DNA of 64,000 nt from Pseudomonadota bacterium (GCA_021808195.1 JAKBCE010000003.1:143110-207109), one strand, 5' to 3'. Counted from the first letter of the stretch, positions 19,555-29,522 are shown. A program made the numbers and translations. The notes: generated by a model not told the origin, from the sequence alone.

Positions 19555-20229
19555 TTAGTGCGTGCCCGCCGCGGCGAGGGCGCGGGCGAGATCCTCATAC
19601 GTGGACTCGATGTGCGTGCGGGCAAGCCTGAGCAGCCGCTGCGCTTGCCCGCCCCGCCAGGCCGCAAGCAGTGCCGCATGCTCGCGCCGGGCCCGCCGGA
19701 GCCGGCCACTCGGCTGCAGATGCAGCCGCACGTAACGCTGCGCGAGGGTGAGCAGGCGCTGCAGCACCTCAGCGGTGAGCACCTGGCGCGCCGGCACGAT
19801 GAGCGCCAGATGAAAGGCGCGGTTCAGGTCACCGGCCTGCGCGAGCTCGCCCTCGGCGAGCGCCTCATGCAGCTGGCGGCCCGTGTCCTCGGCACGCTCA
19901 CGATCCGGCGCCTCAGCTAATTGCGCGCCGCGGACCATCGCCTGCGGCTCGATCGCGAGGCGCAGGGTGAAGATCTCCTGCGCCTCGGCTGCGCTCAGCG
20001 GGCGCACCTGAAATCCCCGGTGCGCGAACCCATCAACCAGTCCCTCGGCGCACAGCTGCAGCAGCGCCTCGCGCACCGGGATCTTGCTCACGCCGAACTC
20101 GGCGGCGAGCGCATCCTGCGGCAGGGCTGCGCCCGGCGGATACGCCCCGCTCACGATGCGTGCGCGCACCAGTGCGGTGAGCTGCGCGCTCATGGTACGC
20201 ACCAGGGGAGCAGCCGCCTCGGCGTGCAT
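19555..20229 (-). CDS. GntR/FadR-type regulator of the hydroxyproline locus
   Basis: 224 residues. The ATG at 20229 overlaps the stop of the epimerase gene (ATGA), which fixes the start. It has an N-terminal winged helix (FGVSKIPVREALLQLCAEGLV in outline) and a C-terminal all-helical FCD effector domain with the acidic/His metal or ligand residues (DLNRAFH, then an RREHAALLAAW helix). It is the last gene of the dapA-like/epimerase/gntR run and probably senses hydroxyproline or an intermediate. A perfect palindrome of the GTATAC type seen with FCD regulators lies upstream of the first gene, a likely operator. Confidence 0.88.
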   Translation of the reverse strand: MHAEAAAPLVRTMSAQLTALVRARIVSGAYPPGAALPQDALAAEFGVSKIPVREALLQLCAEGLVDGFAHRGFQVRPLSAAEAQEIFTLRLAIEPQAMVRGAQLAEAPDRERAEDTGRQLHEALAEGELAQAGDLNRAFHLALIVPARQVLTAEVLQRLLTLAQRYVRLHLQPSGRLRRARREHAALLAAWRGGQAQRLLRLARTHIESTYEDLARALAAAGTH

Positions 20230-21227
20230 CAGCGCACCATGAACCCGTCCGGAAACGGCTGGCGCTCGTCGATCCAGATCGTGTTGTATCCGGTGGTATA
20301 GGCACTGCCCTCGATGGACGGGATGATGGCGGGCGTGCCAGCGAGCTCGAGCGCTTCGAGCACCCGGGCGTTGAAGCGGCTGCCGATGATGCTCTCGTGC
20401 ACGAACGTGTCCCCGGGGCGCAGTACCCCGCGGGCGCTGAGCTGTGCCACGCGCGCGCTCGTGCCGGTACCACAGGGTGAGCGGTCGATGGCCCGATCGC
20501 CGTAAAAAACGGCATTGCGGCCGTCGGCGCCCTCGCCGCGCGGTGCGTCGGTCCACATGACGTGGCTGACCCCGCGGATGGTCGCATCGAGCGGATGCAC
20601 CGGCTCATAAATCTCCCGCACGCGCGCACGTACGAGCGGGCTGAGCCGCAGCAACCCCGCGGCCCCGAGCGCATCGATCCCGGGATATCCCGGCTGCGGC
20701 TCGATGATGGCGTAGAAGTTGCCGCCGTAGGCGACATCGAGCTGCACACGCCCGAGCTCGGGCAGCTCGATCTGCAGGCCGCTGCGCGCCAGGTACGCCG
20801 GCACGTTGCGGATCGTCACGCTCGTGACCTTATCGCTCTCGAGCGTGTAGTCGATGCCGATCAGGCCCGCCGGCACCTCGATGGTGAGCCGCCCAGGCGT
20901 GCGCGGGCGCAGCAGTCCGTGCTCGATCGCGAAGGTCACCATCCCGATGGTGCCGTGCCCGCACATCGGCAGACAGCCGCTGGTCTCGATGAACAGGATC
21001 GCCGCGTCGTGCGCCGGATCGAGCGGTGGCATCACGAAGCCCCCCGACATCATGTCATGCCCGCGCGGCTCGAACATCAGACCGCGGCGGATCCAGTCGA
21101 AGCGCTGCTCGAAATCCACGCGCCGCTCGCTCATGGTGCGCCCGTTGAGAAACGGCACGCCGCCGGCGACCAGCCGCACCGGGTTGCCGGCCGTGTGCCC
21201 GTCGATGCAGAAGAAGACCGACCTCAC
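20229..21227 (-). CDS. 4-hydroxyproline 2-epimerase (proline racemase family)
   Basis: 332 residues. Both catalytic cysteines of a racemase/epimerase are present: Cys89 in MCGHGTIG and Cys252 in SPCGTGTSA; dehydratase relatives have Ser or Thr at the first position. It converts trans-4-hydroxy-L-proline to cis-4-hydroxy-D-proline in the cytosol. It lies between a DapA-type deaminase gene (4-bp overlap upstream) and a GntR gene (4-bp overlap downstream), with a FAD amino-acid oxidase divergent from them. That context favours hydroxyproline over proline as substrate. Confidence 0.88.
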   Translation of the reverse strand: MRSVFFCIDGHTAGNPVRLVAGGVPFLNGRTMSERRVDFEQRFDWIRRGLMFEPRGHDMMSGGFVMPPLDPAHDAAILFIETSGCLPMCGHGTIGMVTFAIEHGLLRPRTPGRLTIEVPAGLIGIDYTLESDKVTSVTIRNVPAYLARSGLQIELPELGRVQLDVAYGGNFYAIIEPQPGYPGIDALGAAGLLRLSPLVRARVREIYEPVHPLDATIRGVSHVMWTDAPRGEGADGRNAVFYGDRAIDRSPCGTGTSARVAQLSARGVLRPGDTFVHESIIGSRFNARVLEALELAGTPAIIPSIEGSAYTTGYNTIWIDERQPFPDGFMVR

Positions 21228-22147
21228 AGCGGCAGCGTCCCGCGGCTCGCGGCCGCCTGCTCGATCAGCGCGATCACCTGCTGACGGCGAGCCCCCTCGA
21301 GCGGCCGGCGCGGCGCGCGCACCCGCTCGCTGCCGCGGCCCATCATCTGCTCGGCGAGCTTGATCGCCTGCACCAGGTCGTGTCCGGCATCGAGGTGCAG
21401 CAGCGGCATGAACCAGCGGTAGATCGTCCGTGCGCGCGCGAGATCGCCGGCCGCAAGGGCCGCATACAGCGCGAGCGACTCGCGCGCAAACGCATTGGTC
21501 AGGCCCGACACCCAGCCGCGCGCCCCGAGCGCGAGCCCCTCGAAGGCGAGATCATCGAGCCCGGCGAACAACGCAAAGCGCTCCCCGCAGGCATTGATCA
21601 CATCGGTGAAGCGCCGCGAATCGGGCGAGGACTCCTTCAGCGCCACGATGTTGGCGACGTCCGCCAGACGCGTGAGCATGTCGAGTTCGATCGCCGCGCG
21701 GTACGCCGGCGGATTGTTGTACAGCATGATCGGCAAGCGCGTGGCGGCGGCCACCGCGCGAAAGTGCGCCTCGAGCTCCGCGCTCGTCGGCACGTACACC
21801 ATGGCCGGCAACACCATCAGTCCGCTCGCCCCGGCCGCCTCGGCATCCGCAGCGAAGCGCACCGCCGCGGCCGTGGTGAGTTCCGAGACGCCGGCGATCA
21901 CCGGCACTCGGCCGGCGGCGGCAACCACGGCCGTGGCGAGCACGGCGCGCTTCTCCTCGGCGGCGAGTGAGTTGTTCTCCCCGACCGTGCCGAGCACCAC
22001 CAGACCATGCACGCCGGCCTCGACCAGTGCGCGCTGCACGGCGCCGGTGGCCTGAAGATCCACCCCCAGATCGCGTCCGAACTGCGTGGTCACCGCCGGG
22101 AACACGCCAGACCATTCACACGCGAGAGGACTCGCAGCACTGCTCAT
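21224..22147 (-). CDS. DapA-family 1-pyrroline-4-hydroxy-2-carboxylate deaminase (predicted)
   Basis: 307 residues from the ATG at 22147, the usual DapA/NanA length. It is a TIM barrel with the Schiff-base Lys171 (VALKESSPDS) and the tyrosine region MLYNNPPAYR. The family includes dihydrodipicolinate synthase and many aldolases. In hydroxyproline catabolism a member deaminates the cyclic imine product of D-hydroxyproline oxidation to alpha-ketoglutarate semialdehyde. The assignment rests on the neighbours: epimerase downstream with ATGA overlap and a FAD oxidase divergent. The following semialdehyde dehydrogenase is not in this window. Confidence 0.8.
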   Translation of the reverse strand: MSSAASPLACEWSGVFPAVTTQFGRDLGVDLQATGAVQRALVEAGVHGLVVLGTVGENNSLAAEEKRAVLATAVVAAAGRVPVIAGVSELTTAAAVRFAADAEAAGASGLMVLPAMVYVPTSAELEAHFRAVAAATRLPIMLYNNPPAYRAAIELDMLTRLADVANIVALKESSPDSRRFTDVINACGERFALFAGLDDLAFEGLALGARGWVSGLTNAFARESLALYAALAAGDLARARTIYRWFMPLLHLDAGHDLVQAIKLAEQMMGRGSERVRAPRRPLEGARRQQVIALIEQAAASRGTLPL

Positions 22148-22174
22148 TGACCCACGTCCATCTTGCCTCAGTGC

Positions 22175-22194
22175 ATATATCGTATACGATATAT
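22175..22194. promoter_or_regulatory. Perfect 20-bp palindrome, likely GntR operator
   Basis: The sequence is ATATATCGTA followed by its exact complement TACGATATAT, centred between the divergent deaminase and oxidase genes. The GTATAC core with flanking AT is typical of FCD-type GntR operators. It lies 28 bp upstream of the deaminase start and 55 bp upstream of the oxidase start, so one dimer could control both promoters. Confidence 0.75.
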
Positions 22195-22249
22195 CTCTGG
22201 GCGGTAAGCCGCCGCCCGCGTGGAGGACTGAGGTGGACGAGAGGGTCCT

Positions 22250-23506
22250 TTGAGTTCCCCGGTGGACGCGCGCGAGCGCATCGCCGTGATCGGCGCCGGC
22301 CTGATCGGCAGTGCCATCACCTGGCGCCTGACGCGTGAGGGACACAAGGTACTGCTCATCGACCGGGACGAGCCGGCACGCTACGGCGCCTCGTTCGGCA
22401 ATGCCGGTCACGTGGCCACCGAGCAGCGCGAGCCGCTGCCCTCGGTCGGGTTGCTGCTGACCTTCTGGCGCCAGCTCGCCCTGTGCGGCGGCCCGGTGCA
22501 CATCCCGCCACGCCGCCTGCTCACACTAGCCCCCTGGATGGCGCGCTTCGCGGCTGCCGCGCTGCATCAGCGGCGCAACACCCCGGCGCTCGCCGCGCTG
22601 GTGCGCCCGGCCGCCGACGCACTCGAGCGGGCCCTGCGCGAGATCGGCCACCCCGAGCTGCTCGTGCGGCACGGGCATTACAAGTTCTGGTGGGGCGCGG
22701 GCAGCGCCGCTCGCGCCGCGCGTGCGGCGCGAGCGGCGGCCGAGTTCGAGGTGCGCACTGAGCCAGCCCCTGCGCAGCTGAGGCGTGCGGTCGAGGCGCG
22801 TGCACCGGGCGGCGTCAGCGGATTGTGGTTCCCCGACAGCGCACACGTCATCGATCCGCAGAGCGTTGCTGCCGCGTTGGTCGCGGCAGCCGTCCAAGCG
22901 GGTGCTCGGTTCGAGCAGCGCGAGGTCCGCGCGATCCACGCTGCGGGCGAGCGGCTACAGGTCGACTCGGGCGAGGTGCAGCACGAGGTCCGTGCGGTGG
23001 TCATTTGTGCCGGAGTGCAGGCCGGGACGCTGCTGCGGCCGTTCGGATTGCGGGCGCCGCTCACGGCCGAGCGCGGCTATCACCTGGAGTTCGCCGGTGC
23101 GCGTGCGCTCACCGACGCACCGGTGGTCTACGCCGAGCACAACCTGATCGTCACACCGATGCGCGGCCGCCTGCGTGCCACGAGTTACCTGGAGTTCAAT
23201 CGGCACGGCGCGCCCCCCGATGCGCGCAAGCTGCAGCGCCTGCGCAGCACGCTCGAGCGCCTCGGCTACCACAGCGACACCCGCCACGAAGGCTGGGTGG
23301 GCTCGCGCCCGACGCTGCCGGATTATCTGCCCGGCATCGGCCGCGCCGCGCACGTCCCACTCTATTACGCCGTCGGCCATCAACACCTCGGGCTCACCCT
23401 CTCGGCGCCGACCGCCGAAGTGATGGCGGCACTGATCGGCGGGCGGGATCCGCCCGTTGCAACCGCTGCGTTCGACCTCGCCCGCTTCGGCCGCCCCCGG
23501 CCGTAG
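22250..23506 (+). CDS. FAD-dependent D-amino-acid (cis-4-hydroxy-D-proline) dehydrogenase
   Basis: 418 residues. The start is a TTG at 22250 with GAGAGGG upstream; an in-frame GTG at 22262 is the alternative. It has an N-terminal FAD Rossmann motif (IAVIGAGLIGSAITWRL, ending in an acidic LLIDRD) and a DAO-family fold with C-terminal RPTLPDYLPGIGR and GHQHLGLTLS. DadA-like members oxidise D-amino acids to imines at the inner face of the membrane. Divergence from the epimerase/deaminase operon around a shared palindrome supports a role in oxidising cis-4-hydroxy-D-proline. Confidence 0.85.
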   Translation: MSSPVDARERIAVIGAGLIGSAITWRLTREGHKVLLIDRDEPARYGASFGNAGHVATEQREPLPSVGLLLTFWRQLALCGGPVHIPPRRLLTLAPWMARFAAAALHQRRNTPALAALVRPAADALERALREIGHPELLVRHGHYKFWWGAGSAARAARAARAAAEFEVRTEPAPAQLRRAVEARAPGGVSGLWFPDSAHVIDPQSVAAALVAAAVQAGARFEQREVRAIHAAGERLQVDSGEVQHEVRAVVICAGVQAGTLLRPFGLRAPLTAERGYHLEFAGARALTDAPVVYAEHNLIVTPMRGRLRATSYLEFNRHGAPPDARKLQRLRSTLERLGYHSDTRHEGWVGSRPTLPDYLPGIGRAAHVPLYYAVGHQHLGLTLSAPTAEVMAALIGGRDPPVATAAFDLARFGRPRP

Positions 23507-23573
23507 CCACCGGCCTCTCCCTCATAAGAAGGAGAGGCCCCGTGGCGGGCGGCGCACCGGCTAGACTCTGCGC

Positions 23574-25007
23574 ATGACCTGGCTGAGTGAGTTCATGGCC
23601 GCACTGCGGCGGCCCTCGATGCAGATCGCGCTCATCGTCGCGAGCGCGATGTTCATGCAGAACCTCGACTCGACCATCATCGTCACCGCCCTGCCGGCGA
23701 TGGCGCACAGCTTCGCCACCAACGAGAGCCGGGTGAGCGAGGGCATCACCGCCTATGCGCTCGCGGCCGCCGTGTGCATCCCCGCCAGCGCCTGGCTCGC
23801 CGACCGGATCGGCACGCGCACGCTGTTCTGCGGTGCGATCGCAATCTTCACGCTGGCCTCGATGGCCTGCGGCCTCGCCGGCGGGTTTACCGCCTTCCTG
23901 GGAGCACGTCTGGTACAGGGCGGCTCAGCGGCCATGATGGGTCCGGTCGGACGCATGATCGTGCTGCGCAACACCGAGCGGCGCGAGCTCATGGCGACGC
24001 TCTCGATGCTGGTCTGGCCGGCGCTGCTCGCCCCGGTGATCGGTCCGGCACTCGGGGGCTTCATCACCGATGCGCTCTCGTGGCGCTGGATCTTCTACGT
24101 CAACGTGCCGGTCGGCGCACTCGCCATGGGGCTCGTGCTCGCGATGATCCCGAACCACCGAGCGAGCGAGCGCAGCGCATTCGACGCAGGGGGCTTTGTG
24201 CTGCTCGCCGCGGCGGTCGGCTGCCTCAGCTACGCGCTCGATCTGCTCGCCGGGCAGCACCTGCAAGCCGCGCTCGCCGTCGCGCTGCTGCTGGCGGCGG
24301 CAATTGCCGGCTACGCCGCGGTGCGCCACCTCGAATCGACTGCCCAGCCGCTCGTGTCCCTGGCCGTGCTGCGCCAACGGGCGTTCCGGGTCGCCACCGT
24401 CTCCGGCGGCGGCCTCAGCCGCGCCGCAATCAGCGCCACCCCCTTTCTGCTGCCGATGATGCTCGAGCTGGTCTATGGTCTGAGCCCGCTGCAATCAGGC
24501 CTGCTGCTGCTCGTGTACATGCTGGCCAACCTGCTGATGAAGGTCGCGACCAACCCCATCATCCGCCGCTTCGGCCTGCGCCGGGTGCTGCTCGTCAATG
24601 GCGCCCTCACTGCCGCTGGCATCGCGGCCTGCGCCTGGATCTCCCCGCAGTTGCCGGCCGCGCTCGTGGTGCTCATCCTGCTGTTCGCCGGCGCGAGCCG
24701 CTCGATGCAGTTCACCGCCCTGACCTTCACCACATTTGCCGAGATCAGCACCGAGGAGCGCGCACCGGCGAGCGTGCTGTCCTCGCTGACGCAGCAAATT
24801 GCCGTGGCCGCGGGTGTGGCGAGTGCGGCCCTCATGCTCAACCTCACGCGCCTCGGACAGCACGCCCTGGTGCTGAACGCACTGGACTTCCGGGTTGCTC
24901 TGACACTGATGGCGGGTATCGCAGCGCTCGCCCTGATCGCCTACCGCCGTCTGCCGGCTAACACCGGCGCCGAAGTGAGCGGACACGCGCCAGCCGCGGC
25001 CCGCTGA
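23574..25007 (+). CDS. MFS transporter, DHA2 (14-TM) type
   Basis: 477 residues, about 14 hydrophobic helices. It has an early acidic helix LDSTIIVTALPAM, motif A-like loop LADRIGTRTLF, and antiporter motif C in PALLAPVIGPALGG, all marks of proton-driven drug exporters of the EmrB/QacA group. It follows the FAD oxidase by 67 bp on the same strand. It could be co-transcribed and export a metabolite, or simply be a neighbouring multidrug pump. It is not a typical hydroxyproline importer. Its 3' end abuts the truncated helicase by only 10 bp. Confidence 0.88.
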   Translation: MTWLSEFMAALRRPSMQIALIVASAMFMQNLDSTIIVTALPAMAHSFATNESRVSEGITAYALAAAVCIPASAWLADRIGTRTLFCGAIAIFTLASMACGLAGGFTAFLGARLVQGGSAAMMGPVGRMIVLRNTERRELMATLSMLVWPALLAPVIGPALGGFITDALSWRWIFYVNVPVGALAMGLVLAMIPNHRASERSAFDAGGFVLLAAAVGCLSYALDLLAGQHLQAALAVALLLAAAIAGYAAVRHLESTAQPLVSLAVLRQRAFRVATVSGGGLSRAAISATPFLLPMMLELVYGLSPLQSGLLLLVYMLANLLMKVATNPIIRRFGLRRVLLVNGALTAAGIAACAWISPQLPAALVVLILLFAGASRSMQFTALTFTTFAEISTEERAPASVLSSLTQQIAVAAGVASAALMLNLTRLGQHALVLNALDFRVALTLMAGIAALALIAYRRLPANTGAEVSGHAPAAAR

Positions 25008-25017
25008 GCGGATACCG

Positions 25018-26483
<1,466 letters not shown>

Positions 26484-26547
26484 GAGGTACTGGCTGAATT
26501 TACAGACTTTCCCTGCCAGAACGACCGGTTTCACATGATTGAGTGGC

Positions 26548-26569
26548 ATTTTTTGCATATTTTTTGCAT
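26548..26569 (+). repeat. Two exact 11-bp tandem repeats upstream of rloA
   Basis: ATTTTTTGCAT occurs twice head to tail, ending 30 bp before the ATPase start. The surrounding 26.5-26.6 kb is markedly AT-rich for this genome. One unit is about one helical turn, so it could be an operator or an intrinsically bent promoter element. Confidence 0.6.
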
Positions 26570-26599
26570 TATGAATCCAAGTTTTAGCCGGCCATCATC

Positions 26600-27865
26600 A
26601 TGCTCATTGAATTCAGCGTCACGAATTTTCGGTCCATCGCCGAGCGCCAGACGCTTTCACTAGCGGCGAGCACGCGCAAGGAGCTGCGCGCAACGCATGT
26701 CATCGAGGCACCGCCGCTGCCGCTCCTCAGCGCGGCAGCGATCTTCGGCCCCAATGCCTCGGGCAAGAGCAATCTCTTTCGCGCCATCGCCATGCTGCAA
26801 TCGCTGATCCAATGGTCCGCTGGGTTTCAACCCGGACAACCCCTACCCTTGACACCCTTCCGGCTCGCATCTGAATTGGCCAAACAGCCATCCGAATTCG
26901 AAATTCATTTCATTGCCGACGGCGTGCGTTATCAATACGGCTTCTCCGCCACCCAGCAGCGGGTCGTCACCGAATGGTTGCATGCCTACCCCAAGGGACC
27001 CGCACGGCTCCTGTTCGAGCGATCAGTCGACTCACAAGGCCGAGCAACGTGGAAGATGGGACCCAGCTTCGAGGGCTCCGCACAACAGCAAAAGCTCTGG
27101 CAGGAATCGACCCGGGACAATGCGCTGTTCCTGTCGACCGCGGTACAACTCAACAGTGCCCAATTGCGTCCGGTGTTTCATTGGCTCACGCAAAGGCTTG
27201 TCGTGCGCACACAGGATTTGGCCGTCAATCCGGTGCCGAGTTTCGAACTACTACGCGATCAAGCCGGCGCCGCTCGTCTCATGTCCTTGTTGAAAGCTGC
27301 CGACGTCGGTATTGAGCGCCTAGAACTGAAGGAAGACGATTCCGCACCACCGTGGCCCGCAGGTGGAGTGCGGCTGGTTGTGCAGCGATCGCCGACTCCC
27401 GAAGATCCCTCACCCAAGCCCCAGCACATGCGTGTGTTGGCCTGGCACACCCAAAACGATGGGGAGTCCATTGCCTTCGATTTTGGCGAAGAATCGAACG
27501 GGACACGCAAATTATTCGAGCACGCCGGCGGCTTACTACGCGCCCTAGACACTGGAGCCACCGTCTGTATCGACGAAATCGATACCAGTTTGCACCCCTA
27601 CATTACTCGCTTCCTGGTACAGCAGTTCCAAAGACCTCACAATCGCCAAAGCGCGCAACTCATCTTCAGCACCCACGACACCACGTTGCTGGATCCGGAG
27701 TTGCTGCGCCGCGATCAATTCTGGTTTATCGAAAAGGACTCCCGCGGCCGAACCAGCCTGACGCCCCTGCTCGAATACTCCCCCCGAACGGGTGAATCCT
27801 TGGAGCGGGGCTATCTCAAGGGCCGCTATGGCGCCGTGCCGCTCATCGGAGCCCTGGAGTCGTAG
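26600..27865 (+). CDS. RloA-like AAA ATPase
   Basis: 421 residues. An ABC/SMC-type AAA15/AAA21 ATPase: N-terminal strand FSVTNFRSI, Walker A GPNASGKS at about residues 50-57, Walker B TVCIDEIDTSLHP near residue 325, and H-loop FSTHDTTLLD. The middle region has no transmembrane segment. It pairs with the RloB gene 2 bp downstream. ATPases of this group with RloB or TOPRIM partners (RloAB, and by analogy AbiL and PARIS) act in phage defence, where the ATPase senses infection and controls the effector. The start lacks a clear ribosome-binding site. Base composition is lower in GC than the flanks. Confidence 0.88.
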   Translation: MLIEFSVTNFRSIAERQTLSLAASTRKELRATHVIEAPPLPLLSAAAIFGPNASGKSNLFRAIAMLQSLIQWSAGFQPGQPLPLTPFRLASELAKQPSEFEIHFIADGVRYQYGFSATQQRVVTEWLHAYPKGPARLLFERSVDSQGRATWKMGPSFEGSAQQQKLWQESTRDNALFLSTAVQLNSAQLRPVFHWLTQRLVVRTQDLAVNPVPSFELLRDQAGAARLMSLLKAADVGIERLELKEDDSAPPWPAGGVRLVVQRSPTPEDPSPKPQHMRVLAWHTQNDGESIAFDFGEESNGTRKLFEHAGGLLRALDTGATVCIDEIDTSLHPYITRFLVQQFQRPHNRQSAQLIFSTHDTTLLDPELLRRDQFWFIEKDSRGRTSLTPLLEYSPRTGESLERGYLKGRYGAVPLIGALES

Positions 27866-27867
27866 CG

Positions 27868-28491
27868 GTGGCGCACGCTTCCCGCTCCCGGAAATCCTTT
27901 CAGCGCCGACAGGGTCAAAGACAACCCCGTGCGGTCACGCTCATTGTCTGTGAAGGTGAAACCGAGCGCACCTATTTTGAGGCACTGCGACGACGCCTGC
28001 GACTCACCAACGCGGAAGTTCTGTTGCCGGTGCCGGCTGGAAGTGCTCCCATCAGCGTGGTCGATCACGCAATCGAAAAAGCGAAGGAGTCCGGCGGATA
28101 CGATTTCATCTATTGCGTATTTGACCGCGACCAGCACGAATCCTTCGACAGAGCCCTGAACAAGCTGCGGGCCCACGCCAAGCGGCATCCCCTGCACGCC
28201 ATCGTCAGCATCCCATGCTTCGAGTACTGGATACTGTTGCATTTTGAGAACACCGACGCACCCTTCAACGTCTGCGACAACGTCATAGACCGGCTTGAGA
28301 GACACCTGCCCGGCTATACCAAGACGGACGACAAGCAGATTGAAAACATCCTGGATCGGGTCGACGACGCCCTAGATCGCGCCCGACAGCGATTCCCTGA
28401 TCCGACAGCCCCACTCGACAATCCTCATACGGCCGCTCATCGACTTGTCCAGAACCTACGGGACATCGCCAGACAGGACCCGAGAACTTGA
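27868..28491 (+). CDS. RloB-family protein, likely effector nuclease
   Basis: 207 residues with a GTG start just 2 bp after the ATPase stop. A basic N-terminus leads to the conserved [14 protein letters not shown], with the acidic residue of a TOPRIM-like fold, then CVFDRDQH (second acidic site) and [13 protein letters not shown]. These three motifs define RloB. In paired systems this protein is thought to be the toxic effector, probably a nuclease acting on RNA or DNA, restrained by the ATPase. Its stop codon overlaps a TTG that begins a DUF1156 methylase fragment, so the original locus continued downstream. Confidence 0.85.
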   Translation: MAHASRSRKSFQRRQGQRQPRAVTLIVCEGETERTYFEALRRRLRLTNAEVLLPVPAGSAPISVVDHAIEKAKESGGYDFIYCVFDRDQHESFDRALNKLRAHAKRHPLHAIVSIPCFEYWILLHFENTDAPFNVCDNVIDRLERHLPGYTKTDDKQIENILDRVDDALDRARQRFPDPTAPLDNPHTAAHRLVQNLRDIARQDPRT

Positions 28492-28661
28492 ATCGGAAGA
28501 AGCTCATCGAGGTTGCTCTCCCCCTCGAAGCCATTAACCAGGCGAGTGCAAGAGAGAAATCCATCCGCCACGACCATCCCAGCACGTTACTGCTGCTGCG
28601 AGCCCACCGCCGCTGTAGCAGTATGTGTGATCCGAGCTTGGAACTGATGACCAGGAACTGA
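28488..28661 (+). pseudogene. 5' fragment of a DUF1156 DNA methylase gene
   Basis: The TTG at 28488 overlaps the RloB stop (TTGA) and opens a 57-codon frame. Residues 4-20 read [17 protein letters not shown] and then AREKSIR...HPSTL, the strongly conserved N-terminus of DUF1156 proteins, which are adenine-specific DNA methylases with a zinc ribbon. After HPSTL the expected HLWWARRPL is replaced by LLLRAHRRC and the frame ends, so the remaining many hundreds of codons are gone. Translational coupling to RloB shows the methylase was part of the same operon. This fragment is too short for routine gene calling. Confidence 0.75.
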
Positions 28662-28695
28662 TCTGTGCCGCCACTGCGTCACGCACAGAAATTGA

Positions 28696-28745
28696 CCTCG
28701 GCCTCGAGCAGAGATCAGACCCAAAAAAATTCAGCTCGACCGAGG
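28696..28745. repeat. Imperfect inverted repeat downstream of the methylase fragment
   Basis: CCTCGG-CC-TCGAGC at 28696-28709 pairs with GCTCGACCGAGG at 28734-28745: 12 paired bases with a 2-nt bulge and a 24-nt loop containing A7. It may be a structure at the deletion junction or a terminator. The rest of 28662-28943 shows no gene. Confidence 0.4.
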
Positions 28746-28943
28746 CGCAGTTGTGCGAAGTAACTCACAGTACGGCCACACTGCCCCTGGACAATCGCGT
28801 ACAGCGCCCCCCGTGAGTGAATGTTCATGCGTACGTCGCTGGTTTCCCGAACATCACCGCACCTCTGCATGCGAATCAGTTCCGGCGGCAGCAGTCGGTT
28901 TCGCAGACGTCAATGCAACAGAAAACTCAGGCGCAACTAGGAG

Positions 28944-29228
28944 ATGACCGAGCAGTCCGCAAAGACCACAACACCCGGCAAAGCAGCCTGAACCCTGCTC
29001 ATCATTGCGTGGGTGCTATTTCTGGTGCCGATACCCGGAATTGGATGGGTTGGTTGGGTACTGAATTTCGTGGCATTTATTCTCGCGACCGTCGCGCTCA
29101 GTCAGGGGGGAGTCAGTGCGGGACTCTGGCAGCTGCTGGCGAGCCTTCTGATCTCTCCAGTCGTCTACTGGGTGATCGGTATACCGCTGTTAGCCGCAGT
29201 CATCGCGCACGGTCTTGCCCAGCAGTGA
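28944..29228 (+). pseudogene. Small two-TM membrane protein gene with an in-frame TGA
   Basis: From the ATG at 28944 (AGGAG immediately upstream, very tight spacing) the frame reads MTEQSAKTTTPGKAA, then TGA (28989-28991), then TLLIIAWVLFLVPIPGIG and on to QQ at 29225. The part after the stop is one continuous protein with two hydrophobic helices separated by a short SQGG turn. Reading the TGA as Trp would restore a 94-residue small membrane protein whose first helix starts at the stop. A GTG at 29013 could give a 71-residue product lacking half of helix 1. Best explained as a nonsense mutation at the edge of the eroded island; function unknown. Confidence 0.6.
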
Positions 29229-29522
29229 ACAAGAGAGCTTTGCACCCGAGAATTTCCCGGCCGCGCGTCCTGGTCATGGGTTCCGAGCCTCTCATCGTGG
29301 CTTGGGAATGCGAGTCTGGCACGGTGTAGTTCCAGAGGCGGGCTGCGATGGGTGCGCGCCGCGACGCATCTGTACGTCGGACAGGCGGTCGGAAATCACC
29401 CTGCAGGCCGCAACCCGGGGCGACCCGTAGTGGGAATCCCGCAGTGCGATCCGGCGCGAGCCGCGGATCTGGCGTCACGGTTCCCGAAGGGGGCGCCGGC
29501 GAATGGCGCAGGGCGGGCCGCC
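29229..29522. other. Stretch without a supported gene
   Basis: It lies between the small membrane protein and the convergent acyl-CoA synthetase. Several open frames exist on both strands, but none has a ribosome-binding site or a recognisable product. It probably includes terminators for the converging genes. Confidence 0.35.

Noticed and set aside
28989..28991. TGA as a selenocysteine codon
   Set aside because: It sits at the start of a hydrophobic helix with no redox context; a Trp-to-stop change is simpler.
28492..29522. A tRNA gene as island attachment site
   Set aside because: I found no cloverleaf or T-loop consensus in the gaps around the island.
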